Positions 24,400 to 32,599 of a DNA stretch of 42,447 nucleotides are shown here, piece after piece. The stretch covers positions 1 to 42,447 of the forward strand of contig SVGN01000021.1 in NCBI GenBank assembly GCA_015056315.1, written 5' to 3'. This stretch comes from Clostridiales bacterium. Lineage in GTDB: Bacteria > Bacillota > Clostridia > Christensenellales > Aristaeellaceae. The notes beneath the pieces were generated by a model. It saw only the letters and a program-made list of their open reading frames with translations, ran no database searches and was not told the DNA's origin. How positions within the stretch are numbered: position 1 is the first letter of the stretch; each line of letters opens with the position of its first letter. The position numbers were made by a program, and so were the translations under genes.

Positions 24400-25097
24400 T
24401 TCGCCTCCTTGGCTGCGGCTTTGCCGGAGCGGGTGCTCCAGCGTACGATGGTAACATTCTCCATGGCGCTGAGCGCCTTTTGCATCTTCTTGCCCGGGTT
24501 CACGGCCACCTTTTTGGCGCAGACCTCCAGCATGGGCAGGTCGCCGGTGGAGTTGCCGTAGGCGGCGGAGGCTTCGTAATCCAGCCGGTCGCCTTTGGCG
24601 GCCAGGTACTCTGCCAGCCGCAGGGGTTTTTGCAGCCCCCGGCAGTTATCGCCCACCAGGCTGGTGTACAGCCCGGAGGGATCCACATCCATCCGGGTGC
24701 CGATCACATCGCTCACGCCCAGCAGCTCCTTCATGGGCATAAGATAAAACGATGGCGAGGCGGTGATCAGCAGCACGATGGCCCCTTCTTCTTTTTCCTT
24801 CTGCAAAGCGGCGATGCCTTCGGGAAAGAACCGGGGCACCAGCACCTCCCGGCAGAAGCGCTGAGCCACATCCTGCATTTCCAGCTCGGAGCGGCCCTCC
24901 ATCCACTGCAGGGCGATCTGCTTGGCTTTTTCGATGGTGATGCGCCCTGCCTTGAATTGTGCGGCAGCCCACAGCCCGGCCAGCAGCTGGCGGCGGGTGG
25001 AGAGCTTCTGCTTGCGGGCAAAGGTACAAAAACGGATGATGGAATCGCCCTTGCAGAGGGTGCCGTCAAAGTCGAACAGAGCGTATTTCTTGTGCAT
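24396..25097 (-). CDS. HAD-superfamily phosphatase, SerB-like subfamily IB
   Basis: A 233-residue phosphohydrolase. Motif I is FDFDGTLCKGDS near the start (the nucleophile Asp and the acid/base Asp two residues later), motif II is LLITASPS, and motifs III/IV are the Lys in GLQKPLRL and YGNSTGDLPML. The helical cap between motifs I and II places it near the phosphoserine phosphatase / HAD-IB group, acting on small phosphorylated metabolites. The start MHKKYALFDFDG is preferred because motif I must lie near the N-terminus; a longer frame begins at 25169. It is first in the operon with the serine hydrolase and GNAT genes. Confidence 0.87.
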   Translation of the reverse strand: MHKKYALFDFDGTLCKGDSIIRFCTFARKQKLSTRRQLLAGLWAAAQFKAGRITIEKAKQIALQWMEGRSELEMQDVAQRFCREVLVPRFFPEGIAALQKEKEEGAIVLLITASPSFYLMPMKELLGVSDVIGTRMDVDPSGLYTSLVGDNCRGLQKPLRLAEYLAAKGDRLDYEASAAYGNSTGDLPMLEVCAKKVAVNPGKKMQKALSAMENVTIVRWSTRSGKAAAKEAK

Positions 25098-25147
25098 GGG
25101 GGAGGACCGTCCTTTCGTGGGGCAGCCAAAAAGACTGCGCTGATGGC

Positions 25148-25153
25148 AGTATA
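25148..25153 (-). promoter_or_regulatory. Probable -10 box of the HAD operon
   Basis: TATACT on the minus strand, about 50 bp before the HAD start codon. The matching -35 region is a T-rich stretch that fits the consensus poorly. Confidence 0.4.
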
Positions 25154-25257
25154 GCACGAATAGCCGCAAAAAAACAGGGTGGGCAGAAGAAAACCACCCG
25201 TCTGATCTGGCGAATTTGCATCCAATTTGAACAAATATAGCGAAAACGTTTGCTTTC

Positions 25258-25300
25258 CGAATGTTATCAAGTTGTCATTTTGGAATGTTCGTGATATACT
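25258..25300 (+). promoter_or_regulatory. purE promoter overlapped by a PurBox-like inverted repeat
   Basis: TTGTCA (25272-25277) and TATACT (25295-25300) with a 17-bp spacer form a good sigma-A promoter. Around the -35 and spacer lie CGAATGTT (25258-25265) and its inverted partner AATGTTCG (25284-25291, reading CGAACATT on the other strand). Paired, inverted CGAAC-core boxes near the promoter are how Bacillus PurR recognises purine genes, so purine/PRPP-responsive repression is plausible here. The boxes match the Bacillus consensus only in the core. Confidence 0.6.
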
Positions 25301-25306
25301 GAACAA

Positions 25307-25474
25307 GGTGTTTTCTTTGCATAAGGAAACAAACGACCCAAATCGCCGTTTTCAAGAACCGGTACAAAAAACCGCCGTTTTGAAAAAATGTTCGGGTTTT
25401 TACCGGAAGATCGGCCACGGCAAGCCGGAAAAGAACGGCTGCCAAGAACCATGCAAAGTGGAGGAACCGTACGT
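25307..25474 (+). other. Long untranslated leader of purE
   Basis: About 168 nt between the predicted transcript start and the purE ATG. It holds two copies of CGCCGTTTT (about 25343-25351 and 25371-25379), and weak pairing of TTTTCAA with TTGAAAA. It does not match the purine, ZTP or THF riboswitch signatures that I know, and no terminator hairpin with a T-run is evident. The gap between the HAD start (25097) and this promoter shows AT-rich sequence and no gene. Confidence 0.45.
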
Positions 25475-25969
25475 ATGAAAAAAGTCGGCATCGTTATGGG
25501 CAGCGACAGCGACCTGCCCGTTGTAGAAAAAGCGGTCAACATGCTGGAGGCGCTGGGCGTGCCCTGCGAGACCCATGTGTATTCCGCCCACCGCACCCCC
25601 GAGGAGGCCCGCCTGTTCGCCCTCAATGCCCGCAAGAACGGCTTCGGTGCCATTATTGCCGCAGCGGGCATGGCCGCCCATCTGGCCGGTGCCATTGCCG
25701 CCAACACCACCCTGCCGGTGATCGGCATCCCCTGCAAGTCTTCTGTGCTGGATGGCATGGATGCCCTGCTCTCCACCGTTATGATGCCTCCGGGCATCCC
25801 CGTTGCCACGGTGGCCATCGGCGGCGGTGCCAATGCGGCGCTGCTGGCAGCCCAGATCATCGCCGTGGAGGATGCGGAGCTGGCCGCCCGTCTGGACGAG
25901 AAGCGCGCCAAGGATGCCGCCGTGGTGCTGGAGAAGGACGCCGCCATCTGCGAGAAATACAGCCGATAA
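25475..25969 (+). CDS. purE: N5-carboxyaminoimidazole ribonucleotide mutase
   Basis: A 164-residue enzyme of the class I PurE fold, which moves the carboxyl group of N5-CAIR to carbon 4 to give CAIR in purine synthesis. Signature segments are MGSDSDLPV at the N-terminus, SAHRTPEE with the conserved active-site His, IAAAGMAAHLAG, and VMMPPGIPVATV. The start has GTGGAGGAACC upstream. It is the first gene of the purine cluster. No purK or purC is in the window, so their genes must be elsewhere if the pathway is complete. Confidence 0.96.
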   Translation: MKKVGIVMGSDSDLPVVEKAVNMLEALGVPCETHVYSAHRTPEEARLFALNARKNGFGAIIAAAGMAAHLAGAIAANTTLPVIGIPCKSSVLDGMDALLSTVMMPPGIPVATVAIGGGANAALLAAQIIAVEDAELAARLDEKRAKDAAVVLEKDAAICEKYSR

Positions 25970-26000
25970 CGTATTCAACAGAGCAAGGAGTGAATGAACC

Positions 26001-27425
26001 ATGGGTGGCTTCTTTGGCGCAACGCTCAAGCGCAATGCCATCTCAGACGTGTTCTTCGGTACCGACTACCATTCCCACCTGGGTACCCGCCGGGCGGGTA
26101 TGGCAGCCTTCGACACGGAGATCGGTCTGCAGCGCGAGATCCACAATATTTCCAACTCTCCCTTCCGCACCAAGTTTGAGCATATTTTCGACGAGATGAC
26201 GGGCAACTCCGCCATCGGCTGCATCAGCGACTGGGATCCCCAGCCCCTGCTGATCCGCTCCAACCTGGGCACCTATGCCATCAGCATCGTGGGTGTGGTG
26301 AACAACGCCGATGAGCTGATCCAGAATTTCCTTTCCTTCAGCGGCGGGCATTTCGATGCCATGACCGGCGGCCGCATCAACAACACCGAGCTGGTGGCCG
26401 CCATGATCAACCAGAAGAGCAACTTTGCCGAGGGCATCCGCTTTGCGCAGGATGTGATCAAGGGCACCGCCAACATCCTCATCCTCAAGGAGGATGGCAA
26501 CCTGATCGCCGCCCGCGATAAGCTGGGCCGCATCCCGGTGGCCATCGGCAAGAGCGAGGATGGCTACTGCGCCTCCTTCGAATCCTTCGCCTACCAGAAG
26601 CTGGGCTTTGAGGATGTAAAGGAGCTGGGCCCCGGCGAGATCGTGGAGCTGAGCCCCGACGGCATGACCCAGCTCAAAGCGCCCGGCAGCGAGATGCGCA
26701 TGTGCTCCTTCCTCTGGTCCTACTACGGTTACCCCACCTCCACCTACGAGGGCGTGAACGTAGAGGTGATGCGCTACCGCAACGGTGCCATCATGGCCGA
26801 TAACGACAAGGCCAACGGCGTGGCTCAGGAGATCGATTATGTGGGCGGTGTGCCCGATTCCGGCACGCCTCACGCCATCGGCTACGCCAACAAGAGCGGC
26901 AAGCATTTTGCCCGCGCCTTTATCAAATACACTCCCACCTGGGCCCGCAGCTTTACCCCCACCCATCAGGAGGAGCGCAACCGGGTGGCCAAGATGAAGC
27001 AGATCCCCGTGCATGCGCTCATCAAGGATAAAGACCTGCTCTTCGTAGACGACTCCATCGTGCGCGGCACCCAGCTGCGGGAGACCGTCGAGTTCCTGTA
27101 CGATAACGGTGCCAAGGCGGTGCACATCCGCTCTGCCTGCCCGCCCATTATGTACGGCTGCAAGTACCTGAACTTCTCCCGCTCCAACAGCGATATGGAT
27201 CTGATCGCCCGCCGGGTGATCATGGAGCTGGAGGGCGATGAGGGCATGAAGCATCTGGATGAGTACAGCGATGCCAAGACCGAGCGCGGCCAGAACCTGC
27301 GCAAGGCCATTTGCGAGAAGATGCACTTTGCCTCGCTGGAGTTCCAGTCCATCGAGGGCCTTGTGGAGGCCATCGGCATCGAGCCCTGCAAGCTCTGCAC
27401 CTATTGCTGGAACGGCAAGGAGTAA
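26001..27425 (+). CDS. purF: Amidophosphoribosyltransferase-like PurF lacking the N-terminal catalytic Cys
   Basis: A 474-residue homologue of the first enzyme of purine synthesis, which makes phosphoribosylamine from PRPP and ammonia released from glutamine. The C-terminal phosphoribosyltransferase half is intact: the PRPP loop LLFVDDSIVRGTQ is complete. Cysteines in RMCSFLW, ACPPIMYGC and EPCKLC are placed like the [4Fe-4S] ligands of Bacillus PurF. The N-terminal half has the class II glutaminase fold (HSHLGTRRAGMA, NNADEL), but it begins MGGFFGATLK, with Gly where the nucleophile Cys must be, and there is no propeptide. It should therefore be unable to hydrolyse glutamine by the usual route and may use free ammonia or another donor. 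An AAGGAG site precedes the ATG; no Cys is available by choosing another start. It lies 31 bp after purE. Confidence 0.9.
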   Translation: MGGFFGATLKRNAISDVFFGTDYHSHLGTRRAGMAAFDTEIGLQREIHNISNSPFRTKFEHIFDEMTGNSAIGCISDWDPQPLLIRSNLGTYAISIVGVVNNADELIQNFLSFSGGHFDAMTGGRINNTELVAAMINQKSNFAEGIRFAQDVIKGTANILILKEDGNLIAARDKLGRIPVAIGKSEDGYCASFESFAYQKLGFEDVKELGPGEIVELSPDGMTQLKAPGSEMRMCSFLWSYYGYPTSTYEGVNVEVMRYRNGAIMADNDKANGVAQEIDYVGGVPDSGTPHAIGYANKSGKHFARAFIKYTPTWARSFTPTHQEERNRVAKMKQIPVHALIKDKDLLFVDDSIVRGTQLRETVEFLYDNGAKAVHIRSACPPIMYGCKYLNFSRSNSDMDLIARRVIMELEGDEGMKHLDEYSDAKTERGQNLRKAICEKMHFASLEFQSIEGLVEAIGIEPCKLCTYCWNGKE

Positions 27426-27436
27426 AGGGGGAGACG

Positions 27437-27480
27437 CTGGGGCGCTGCCCCAGACCCCGGCAGGGGGATGATCCCCCTGC
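27437..27480. repeat. Dispersed palindromic repeat, copy A
   Basis: Two adjacent perfect dyads: CTGGGGC/GCCCCAG (27437-27443 with 27447-27453) and GCAGGGGGAT/ATCCCCCTGC (27460-27469 with 27471-27480). A copy in the opposite orientation, with the same order of parts, is at 38017-38060. It follows the purF stop codon closely and may end or attenuate transcripts. Confidence 0.75.
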
Positions 27481-27540
27481 ACCCTGCAATTTGCCCCGCT
27501 TCGCGGTGCAAAGGGATAGCCAATCATCAACTGCCAACCC

Positions 27541-27563
27541 CTGCGTTCATCAAATGAACGCAG
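27541..27563. other. Perfect 10-bp hairpin between purF and purM
   Basis: Arms CTGCGTTCAT (27541-27550) and ATGAACGCAG (27554-27563) with loop CAA. It lacks a T-run, so it is not a standard terminator. The rest of the 237-bp gap contains further GC-rich dyads (GGGATCGATCCC, CCCAAGG...CCTTGGG) and no gene. Confidence 0.6.
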
Positions 27564-27662
27564 TAACGGGATCGATCCCCAAGGGATGAAGGCCCTTGGG
27601 CGGGGTCGCGGAACAGCGCCCCTGCTCCCGTCCCCCTACGACACAAAAGGAGGAACCACACA

Positions 27663-28706
27663 ATGCACAACCAGTCCAAGTCCGACAGCTACGCCGCCGC
27701 TGGCGTGGATATCACCGCAGGCTACAAGGCCGTAGAACTGATGAAAAAGCACATCGCCCGCACCATGACCGCAGGCGTTTGCTCCGATGTGGGCGGCTTC
27801 GGCGGCCTGTTCGAGCTGGATCTGACCGGCATCACCCAGCCGGTGCTGGTAAGCGGCACCGACGGCTGCGGCACCAAGGTAAAGCTGGCCATGCTGATGG
27901 ATAAGCACGATACCATCGGTATCGATGCGGTGGCCATGTGCGTGAACGATATCATCTGCTGCGGCGCAAAGCCCCTGTTCTTCCTGGATTACATCGCCTG
28001 CGGCAAGAACTACCCCGAAAAGATCGCCCAGATCGTTTCCGGCGTGGCGGAGGGCTGCGTGCAGTCCGGCGCTGCCCTCATCGGCGGCGAGACCGCCGAG
28101 CACCCCGGCCTGATGCCCGAAGATGACTACGACGTGGCAGGCTACTGCACCGGCGTTGTGGATAAGGCCAAGATCATCGATAACAAGGCCATGCAGCCCG
28201 GCGATGTGATCATCGCCCTGCCCTCCACCGGCGTGCACTCCAACGGCTTCTCCCTGGTGCGCAAGGTGTTCGACGTGGAAAACGCCGATCTCACCAGCCC
28301 TGTAAGTGAGCTGGGCGGCAAGAGCCTGGGCGAAACGCTGCTCACCCCCACCCGCATTTACGTAAAGCCCGTGCTGGCCCTCAACGAGCAGGTAAAGATC
28401 AAGGGCATCAGCCACATCACCGGCGGCGGCTTCTACGAGAACATCCCGCGCTCCATCCCCGAGGGCCTGGGTGCCAGGATCGACAAGGCCTCCGTTAAGG
28501 TGCTGCCTATCTTCGACCTGATCGCCAAGACCGGCAACATCAGCGAGCGCGACATGTACAACACCTTCAACATGGGCGTTGGCATGAGCATCGTCGTCAG
28601 CAGGGAGGATGCCGACAAGGCCATCGAGATCCTCAAGCAGAACGGCGAGGATGCCTACCTGATCGGCGAGATCGTTGCCTCCGAGGAGCAGATCACCATC
28701 TGCTGA
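27663..28706 (+). CDS. purM: Phosphoribosylformylglycinamidine cyclo-ligase (AIR synthetase)
   Basis: A 347-residue ATP-dependent enzyme that closes FGAM to aminoimidazole ribotide. It has the normal length and order of motifs: SYAAAGVDITAGYKAVE at the start, the Gly-rich GGFGGLFEL, VSGTDGCGTKVKLA, MCVNDIICCGAKPLFFLDY, IGGETAEHPG, and the late HITGGGFYENIPR. AAAAGGAGG precedes the ATG. It begins the second part of the purine cluster, after the repeat-containing gap; spacing to purN is 38 bp. Confidence 0.97.
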   Translation: MHNQSKSDSYAAAGVDITAGYKAVELMKKHIARTMTAGVCSDVGGFGGLFELDLTGITQPVLVSGTDGCGTKVKLAMLMDKHDTIGIDAVAMCVNDIICCGAKPLFFLDYIACGKNYPEKIAQIVSGVAEGCVQSGAALIGGETAEHPGLMPEDDYDVAGYCTGVVDKAKIIDNKAMQPGDVIIALPSTGVHSNGFSLVRKVFDVENADLTSPVSELGGKSLGETLLTPTRIYVKPVLALNEQVKIKGISHITGGGFYENIPRSIPEGLGARIDKASVKVLPIFDLIAKTGNISERDMYNTFNMGVGMSIVVSREDADKAIEILKQNGEDAYLIGEIVASEEQITIC

Positions 28707-28744
28707 TCTCCCACCCCCTGCCAAAGAAAGAGAGGGCGTAAACC

Positions 28745-29380
28745 ATGAAAAACATCGCTGTGCTGGTCTCCGGCGGCGGCACCAACCTGCAGGCGCTCAT
28801 CGACGCGGAAAAACGCGGCGAGCTGGGCCCGGGCAAGCTGGCGGCGGTCATCTCCTCCAAGGAGGGCGCATATGCGCTGGAGCGTGCCGCCAAGGCGGGC
28901 ATCCCCGGCTATGTGCTGGCCCGCAAGAGCTTTGCCGACAGCCGCGCCATGACCGTGGCGCTGGTGGAACAGCTCCGCCAATTGAACATCGATCTGGTGG
29001 TGCTGGCAGGCTGCATGGTCATCTTTACCGAAGAACTGACCAATGCATACCCCAATGCCATCATCAACGTGCACCCGGCGCTGATCCCGTCCTTCTGCGG
29101 CAAGGGTTTCTACGGCCTGCATGTGCACGAGGCCGCCCTCAGCTACGGCGTTAAGCTCTCCGGTGCCACGGTGCACTTCGTCAGCGAGGAGTGCGACGGC
29201 GGCCCCATCATCGCCCAGAAGGCTGTGGCCGTACTGGAGGGCGATACCCCCGAAACGCTGCAAAAACGCATCATGGAAGAAGCCGAATGGAAGCTGCTTC
29301 CCGAAGCGGTGAAACTTTTCTGCCAAGGCCGTCTCCGTGTGGAGGGCCGCATCGTCAAGATCGAACAGGAGGAAGCCTAA
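28745..29380 (+). CDS. purN: Phosphoribosylglycinamide formyltransferase, 10-formyl-THF dependent
   Basis: A 211-residue GAR transformylase of the PurN type, which transfers a formyl group from 10-formyltetrahydrofolate. The N-terminal VLVSGGGTNLQALID binds the nucleotide phosphate. The active-site residues are N108 and H110 in IINVHPALIPSF and D151 in EECDGGPI. The formyl donor would come from Fhs, encoded at the end of the same cluster. The stop codon touches the start of the next gene. Confidence 0.96.
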   Translation: MKNIAVLVSGGGTNLQALIDAEKRGELGPGKLAAVISSKEGAYALERAAKAGIPGYVLARKSFADSRAMTVALVEQLRQLNIDLVVLAGCMVIFTEELTNAYPNAIINVHPALIPSFCGKGFYGLHVHEAALSYGVKLSGATVHFVSEECDGGPIIAQKAVAVLEGDTPETLQKRIMEEAEWKLLPEAVKLFCQGRLRVEGRIVKIEQEEA

Positions 29381-30100
29381 ATGAACATCTACCAGATCCA
29401 GACCATGGCTCAGCGCCTTGAAGGCAACACCTACCCCGGCCGCGGCATCGTGATCGGCAAGACCGCCGATGGTAAGAAGAGCGCCGTTGCTTACTTCATC
29501 ATGGGCCGCAGTGCCAACAGCCGCAACCGCATCTTTACCGAGAAGGACGGTGCCATCTTCACCGAGCCCTTCGATGCCTCCAAGGTGGAGGATCCTTCCC
29601 TGATCATCTACGCTGCCCTGCGCAACTACGAAAACAAGCTCATCGTTACCAACGGCGACCAGACCGATACCATCTGGGAGGGCCTGAAGGCCGGCAAGAG
29701 CTTCTCCGAAGCCCTCACCAGCCGCGAGTTCGAACCCGATGCCCCCAACCTGACCCCCCGCATCAGCGGTATGCTCACCTATGCCGATAACAGCTTCACC
29801 TACGAGATGAGCATTCTGAAGAGCGCCGATGCCGAAGGCACCGCCTGCAACCGCTACACCTTCTCCTACCCCAGCCTGAACGGTCTGGGCCACTTCATCC
29901 ACACCTATGTGTGCGATGGCAACCCCATCCCCACCTTCCAGGGCGAGCCCGAGCGGGTGGCCATCCCCGACGACATCGATGCCTTTACCACCGAAGTGTG
30001 GAATGCGCTGGATGAGAACAACAAGATCTCCCTCTACGTGCGCTATACCGACCTTGCCACCGGCGAGAGCGAGAGCCGCATGCTGAACAAGAATGCTTAA
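29381..30100 (+). CDS. purO: IMP cyclohydrolase, PurO type
   Basis: A 239-residue protein matching the archaeal-type PurO family, which closes FAICAR to IMP. Family features are the opening NTYPGRGIVIGKT, the AVAYFIMGRSANSRNR segment, and the four-layered alpha/beta composition with no relation to the PurH cyclohydrolase domain. Its ATG follows the purN stop with no gap. The next gene encodes a stand-alone AICAR transformylase, so the two together replace bifunctional PurH. PurO was first described in methanogens; this copy has ordinary neighbouring codon use and looks long settled in the cluster. Confidence 0.9.
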   Translation: MNIYQIQTMAQRLEGNTYPGRGIVIGKTADGKKSAVAYFIMGRSANSRNRIFTEKDGAIFTEPFDASKVEDPSLIIYAALRNYENKLIVTNGDQTDTIWEGLKAGKSFSEALTSREFEPDAPNLTPRISGMLTYADNSFTYEMSILKSADAEGTACNRYTFSYPSLNGLGHFIHTYVCDGNPIPTFQGEPERVAIPDDIDAFTTEVWNALDENNKISLYVRYTDLATGESESRMLNKNA

Positions 30101-30113
30101 GGAGTGTGCCAAC

Positions 30114-31298
30114 ATGAAAGAGTTTGAACTGAAGTACGGCTGCAACCCCAACCAGAAGCCTGCCCGCATCTACATGCACGACGGCTCCGACCTGCCTGTT
30201 ACCATTCTCTCCGGCCGCCCCGGCTTTATCAACTTCCTGGATGCCTTCAACTCCTGGCAGCTGGTCAAGGAGCTGAAGGAAGCCCTGGGCCTGCCCGCCG
30301 CCGCCTCCTTCAAGCATGTAAGCCCCACCTCCGCTGCGGTGGGCACCAAGCTGAGCGATAAGCTCAAGAAGGCCTGCTTTGTAGACGACATCGAGGGCCT
30401 GGATGATTCTCCCCTGGGCTGCGCCTACGCCCGTGCCCGCGGCACCGACCGTATGTGCTCCTTCGGCGATTGGGTAGCCCTCAGCGATGTGTGCGATGTG
30501 ACCACCGCCACCATGATCAAGCGTGAGGTATCCGACGGCGTTATCGCTCCCGGCTACGAGCCCGAGGCGCTGGAGATCCTCAAGACCAAGCGCAAGGGCA
30601 ACTACAACATCGTGCAGATCGACCCCGACTACGTGCCCTCCCTGGCCGAGCGCAAGCAGGTGTTCGGCATCACCTTTGAGCAGGGCCGCAACAATTTCGA
30701 GATCAACCGCGAGCTGCTCCAGAACGTGGTCACCGCCAACAAGGATATGCCCGAGTCCGCTGTCCGCGACCTGATCGTGGCCCTGATCACCCTCAAGTAC
30801 ACCCAGTCCAACTCCGTGTGCTACGCGGTGGATGGTCAGGCCATCGGCGTGGGTGCCGGTCAGCAGAGCCGTATCCACTGCACCCGTCTGGCCGGCGGCA
30901 AGGCCGATACCTGGCAGCTGCGCCAGCACGACAAGGTGCTGGGTCTGCCCTTCAAGCCCGAGCTGGGCCGCCCCGACCGCGATAACGTGATCGACGGCTA
31001 CATCAACCACAACGAAGAAGATGTGTGCGCCGAGGGCGTGTGGCAGAACTACTTCACCCAGCGCCCCGAGCCCTTCACCAAGGAGGAGCAGCGCGCTTAC
31101 CTGGATACCATCAGCGGTGTTGCCCTGGGCTCCGATGCCTTCTTCCCCTTCCCCGACAACATCCAGCGTGCCCGCATGAGCGGCGCTACCTACATTGCCG
31201 AGCCCGGCGGCTCCATCCGTGATGATCTGGTCATCGCCGAGTGCGATAAGCTGAACATCTCCATGTGCTTCACCGGCATGCGCCTGTTCCACCACTAA
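30114..31298 (+). CDS. Stand-alone AICAR formyltransferase
   Basis: A 394-residue protein corresponding to the transformylase half of PurH, without the cyclohydrolase half. It transfers a formyl group from 10-formyl-THF to AICAR, giving FAICAR for PurO. Recognisable blocks are ELKYGCNPNQKPARIY, SFKHVSPTSAAVG (the Lys-His active-site pair), DGVIAPGYEPEALEILK, and GVGAGQQSRIHCTRLAG. The start at 30114 has AAGGAG upstream; it opens 13 bp after purO. Homologues of this short form are known in several anaerobes. The symbol purH is withheld because the fused protein of that name is absent. Confidence 0.94.
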   Translation: MKEFELKYGCNPNQKPARIYMHDGSDLPVTILSGRPGFINFLDAFNSWQLVKELKEALGLPAAASFKHVSPTSAAVGTKLSDKLKKACFVDDIEGLDDSPLGCAYARARGTDRMCSFGDWVALSDVCDVTTATMIKREVSDGVIAPGYEPEALEILKTKRKGNYNIVQIDPDYVPSLAERKQVFGITFEQGRNNFEINRELLQNVVTANKDMPESAVRDLIVALITLKYTQSNSVCYAVDGQAIGVGAGQQSRIHCTRLAGGKADTWQLRQHDKVLGLPFKPELGRPDRDNVIDGYINHNEEDVCAEGVWQNYFTQRPEPFTKEEQRAYLDTISGVALGSDAFFPFPDNIQRARMSGATYIAEPGGSIRDDLVIAECDKLNISMCFTGMRLFHH

Positions 31299-31324
31299 TT
31301 CTGCCAGCGGAGGGTATCAGAACC

Positions 31325-32599
31325 ATGAAAGTACTGGTCGTAGGCGGCGGCGGGCGTGAACACGCCATTATCCGCAAGATCAAGGAAAACCCCACGGTTG
31401 AACAAATTTTCGCGCTCCCCGGCAACGGCGGCATCGCTGCCGATGCCACCTGCGTGGGCATCTCCGCAACGGATGTGCCCGCCATCGTGGCCTTTGCCAA
31501 GGAGAATGCGATCGATTATGCGGTCGTCGCCCCTGACGATCCGCTGGTGCTGGGCTGCGTGGATGCTCTCCAGGCGGAGGGCTTCCCCTGCTTCGGCCCC
31601 AGCGCTGCCGCTGCCGCCATCGAGGGCAGCAAGGTCTTCTCCAAGAACCTGATGAAGAAGTACAATATCCCCACCGCTGCCTACGAGGTCTTTACCGATG
31701 AGGCCGCCGCCGTGGAATACCTCAAGAATGCCCCCATGCCCACCGTCATCAAGGCGGATGGCCTTGCGCTGGGCAAGGGCGTCATCATCGCCCAGAGCTT
31801 TGAGGAGGCCGCCGAGGCGGTGCACTCCATGATGAGCGATAAGGTCTTCGGTAAGAGCGGCGACCAGATCGTTATTGAAGAGTTCCTCACCGGCCCCGAG
31901 GTATCCGTGCTGGCCTTTACCGACGGCATCACCGTCAAGCCCATGGTCTCCTCTATGGACCACAAGCGGGCAGGCGATAACGACACCGGCCTCAACACCG
32001 GCGGCATGGGCACCATCGCCCCCAACCCCTACTACACCGAGGCTGTTGCCAAGGAGTGCATGGAGACCATCTTCCTGCCCACCGTAAGCGCCATGAACGC
32101 TGAGGGCCGCACCTTCAAGGGCTGCCTGTACTTCGGCCTGATGCTCACGCCCAATGGCCCCAAGGTGATCGAGTACAACTGCCGCTTCGGCGACCCGGAG
32201 ACCCAGGTGGTGCTGCCCCTTCTGGAGAGCGACCTTCTCACCATCATGCAGGCGGTCACCACCCAGACCCTCAGCGAGACCGAAGTGAAGTTTGCAGACA
32301 AGCACGCCTGCTGCGTCATTATGGCCAGCAAGGGCTACCCCACCAAGTACGACAAGGGCTTTGAGATCACCATCCCCGATGAGATCGCCAAGAACGTGTT
32401 CGTAGCCGGTGCCGCCCTGAAGGATGGCAAGCTGGTGACCAGCGGCGGCCGCGTGCTGGGTGCCACCGCCATCGCCGATACGCTGGGCGGGGCCATCGAG
32501 AGCGCCTACGGTCTGGTAGACAAGATCTGTTTTGATAACGCCTATTACCGCCACGACATCGGCGCACGCGCCATGCAGGCTGCGGGGGAGGAAAAGTAA
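31325..32599 (+). CDS. purD: Phosphoribosylamine-glycine ligase (GAR synthetase)
   Basis: A 424-residue ATP-grasp ligase that joins phosphoribosylamine and glycine. It starts MKVLVVGGGGREHAI, the standard dinucleotide-like fold, and has the ATP-grasp blocks PTVIKADGLALGKGV and VIEYNCRFGDPETQVVLPLL. The start at 31325 has GGAGGG upstream. Its TAA overlaps the ATG of purL (TAATG), indicating translational coupling. Confidence 0.97.
   Translation: MKVLVVGGGGREHAIIRKIKENPTVEQIFALPGNGGIAADATCVGISATDVPAIVAFAKENAIDYAVVAPDDPLVLGCVDALQAEGFPCFGPSAAAAAIEGSKVFSKNLMKKYNIPTAAYEVFTDEAAAVEYLKNAPMPTVIKADGLALGKGVIIAQSFEEAAEAVHSMMSDKVFGKSGDQIVIEEFLTGPEVSVLAFTDGITVKPMVSSMDHKRAGDNDTGLNTGGMGTIAPNPYYTEAVAKECMETIFLPTVSAMNAEGRTFKGCLYFGLMLTPNGPKVIEYNCRFGDPETQVVLPLLESDLLTIMQAVTTQTLSETEVKFADKHACCVIMASKGYPTKYDKGFEITIPDEIAKNVFVAGAALKDGKLVTSGGRVLGATAIADTLGGAIESAYGLVDKICFDNAYYRHDIGARAMQAAGEEK

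Noticed and set aside
25307-25474. ZTP or THF riboswitch before purE
   Set aside because: The conserved GGGTCGTGAC / CCGCCTGGGC-type ZTP blocks and the THF aptamer pattern were looked for and not found.
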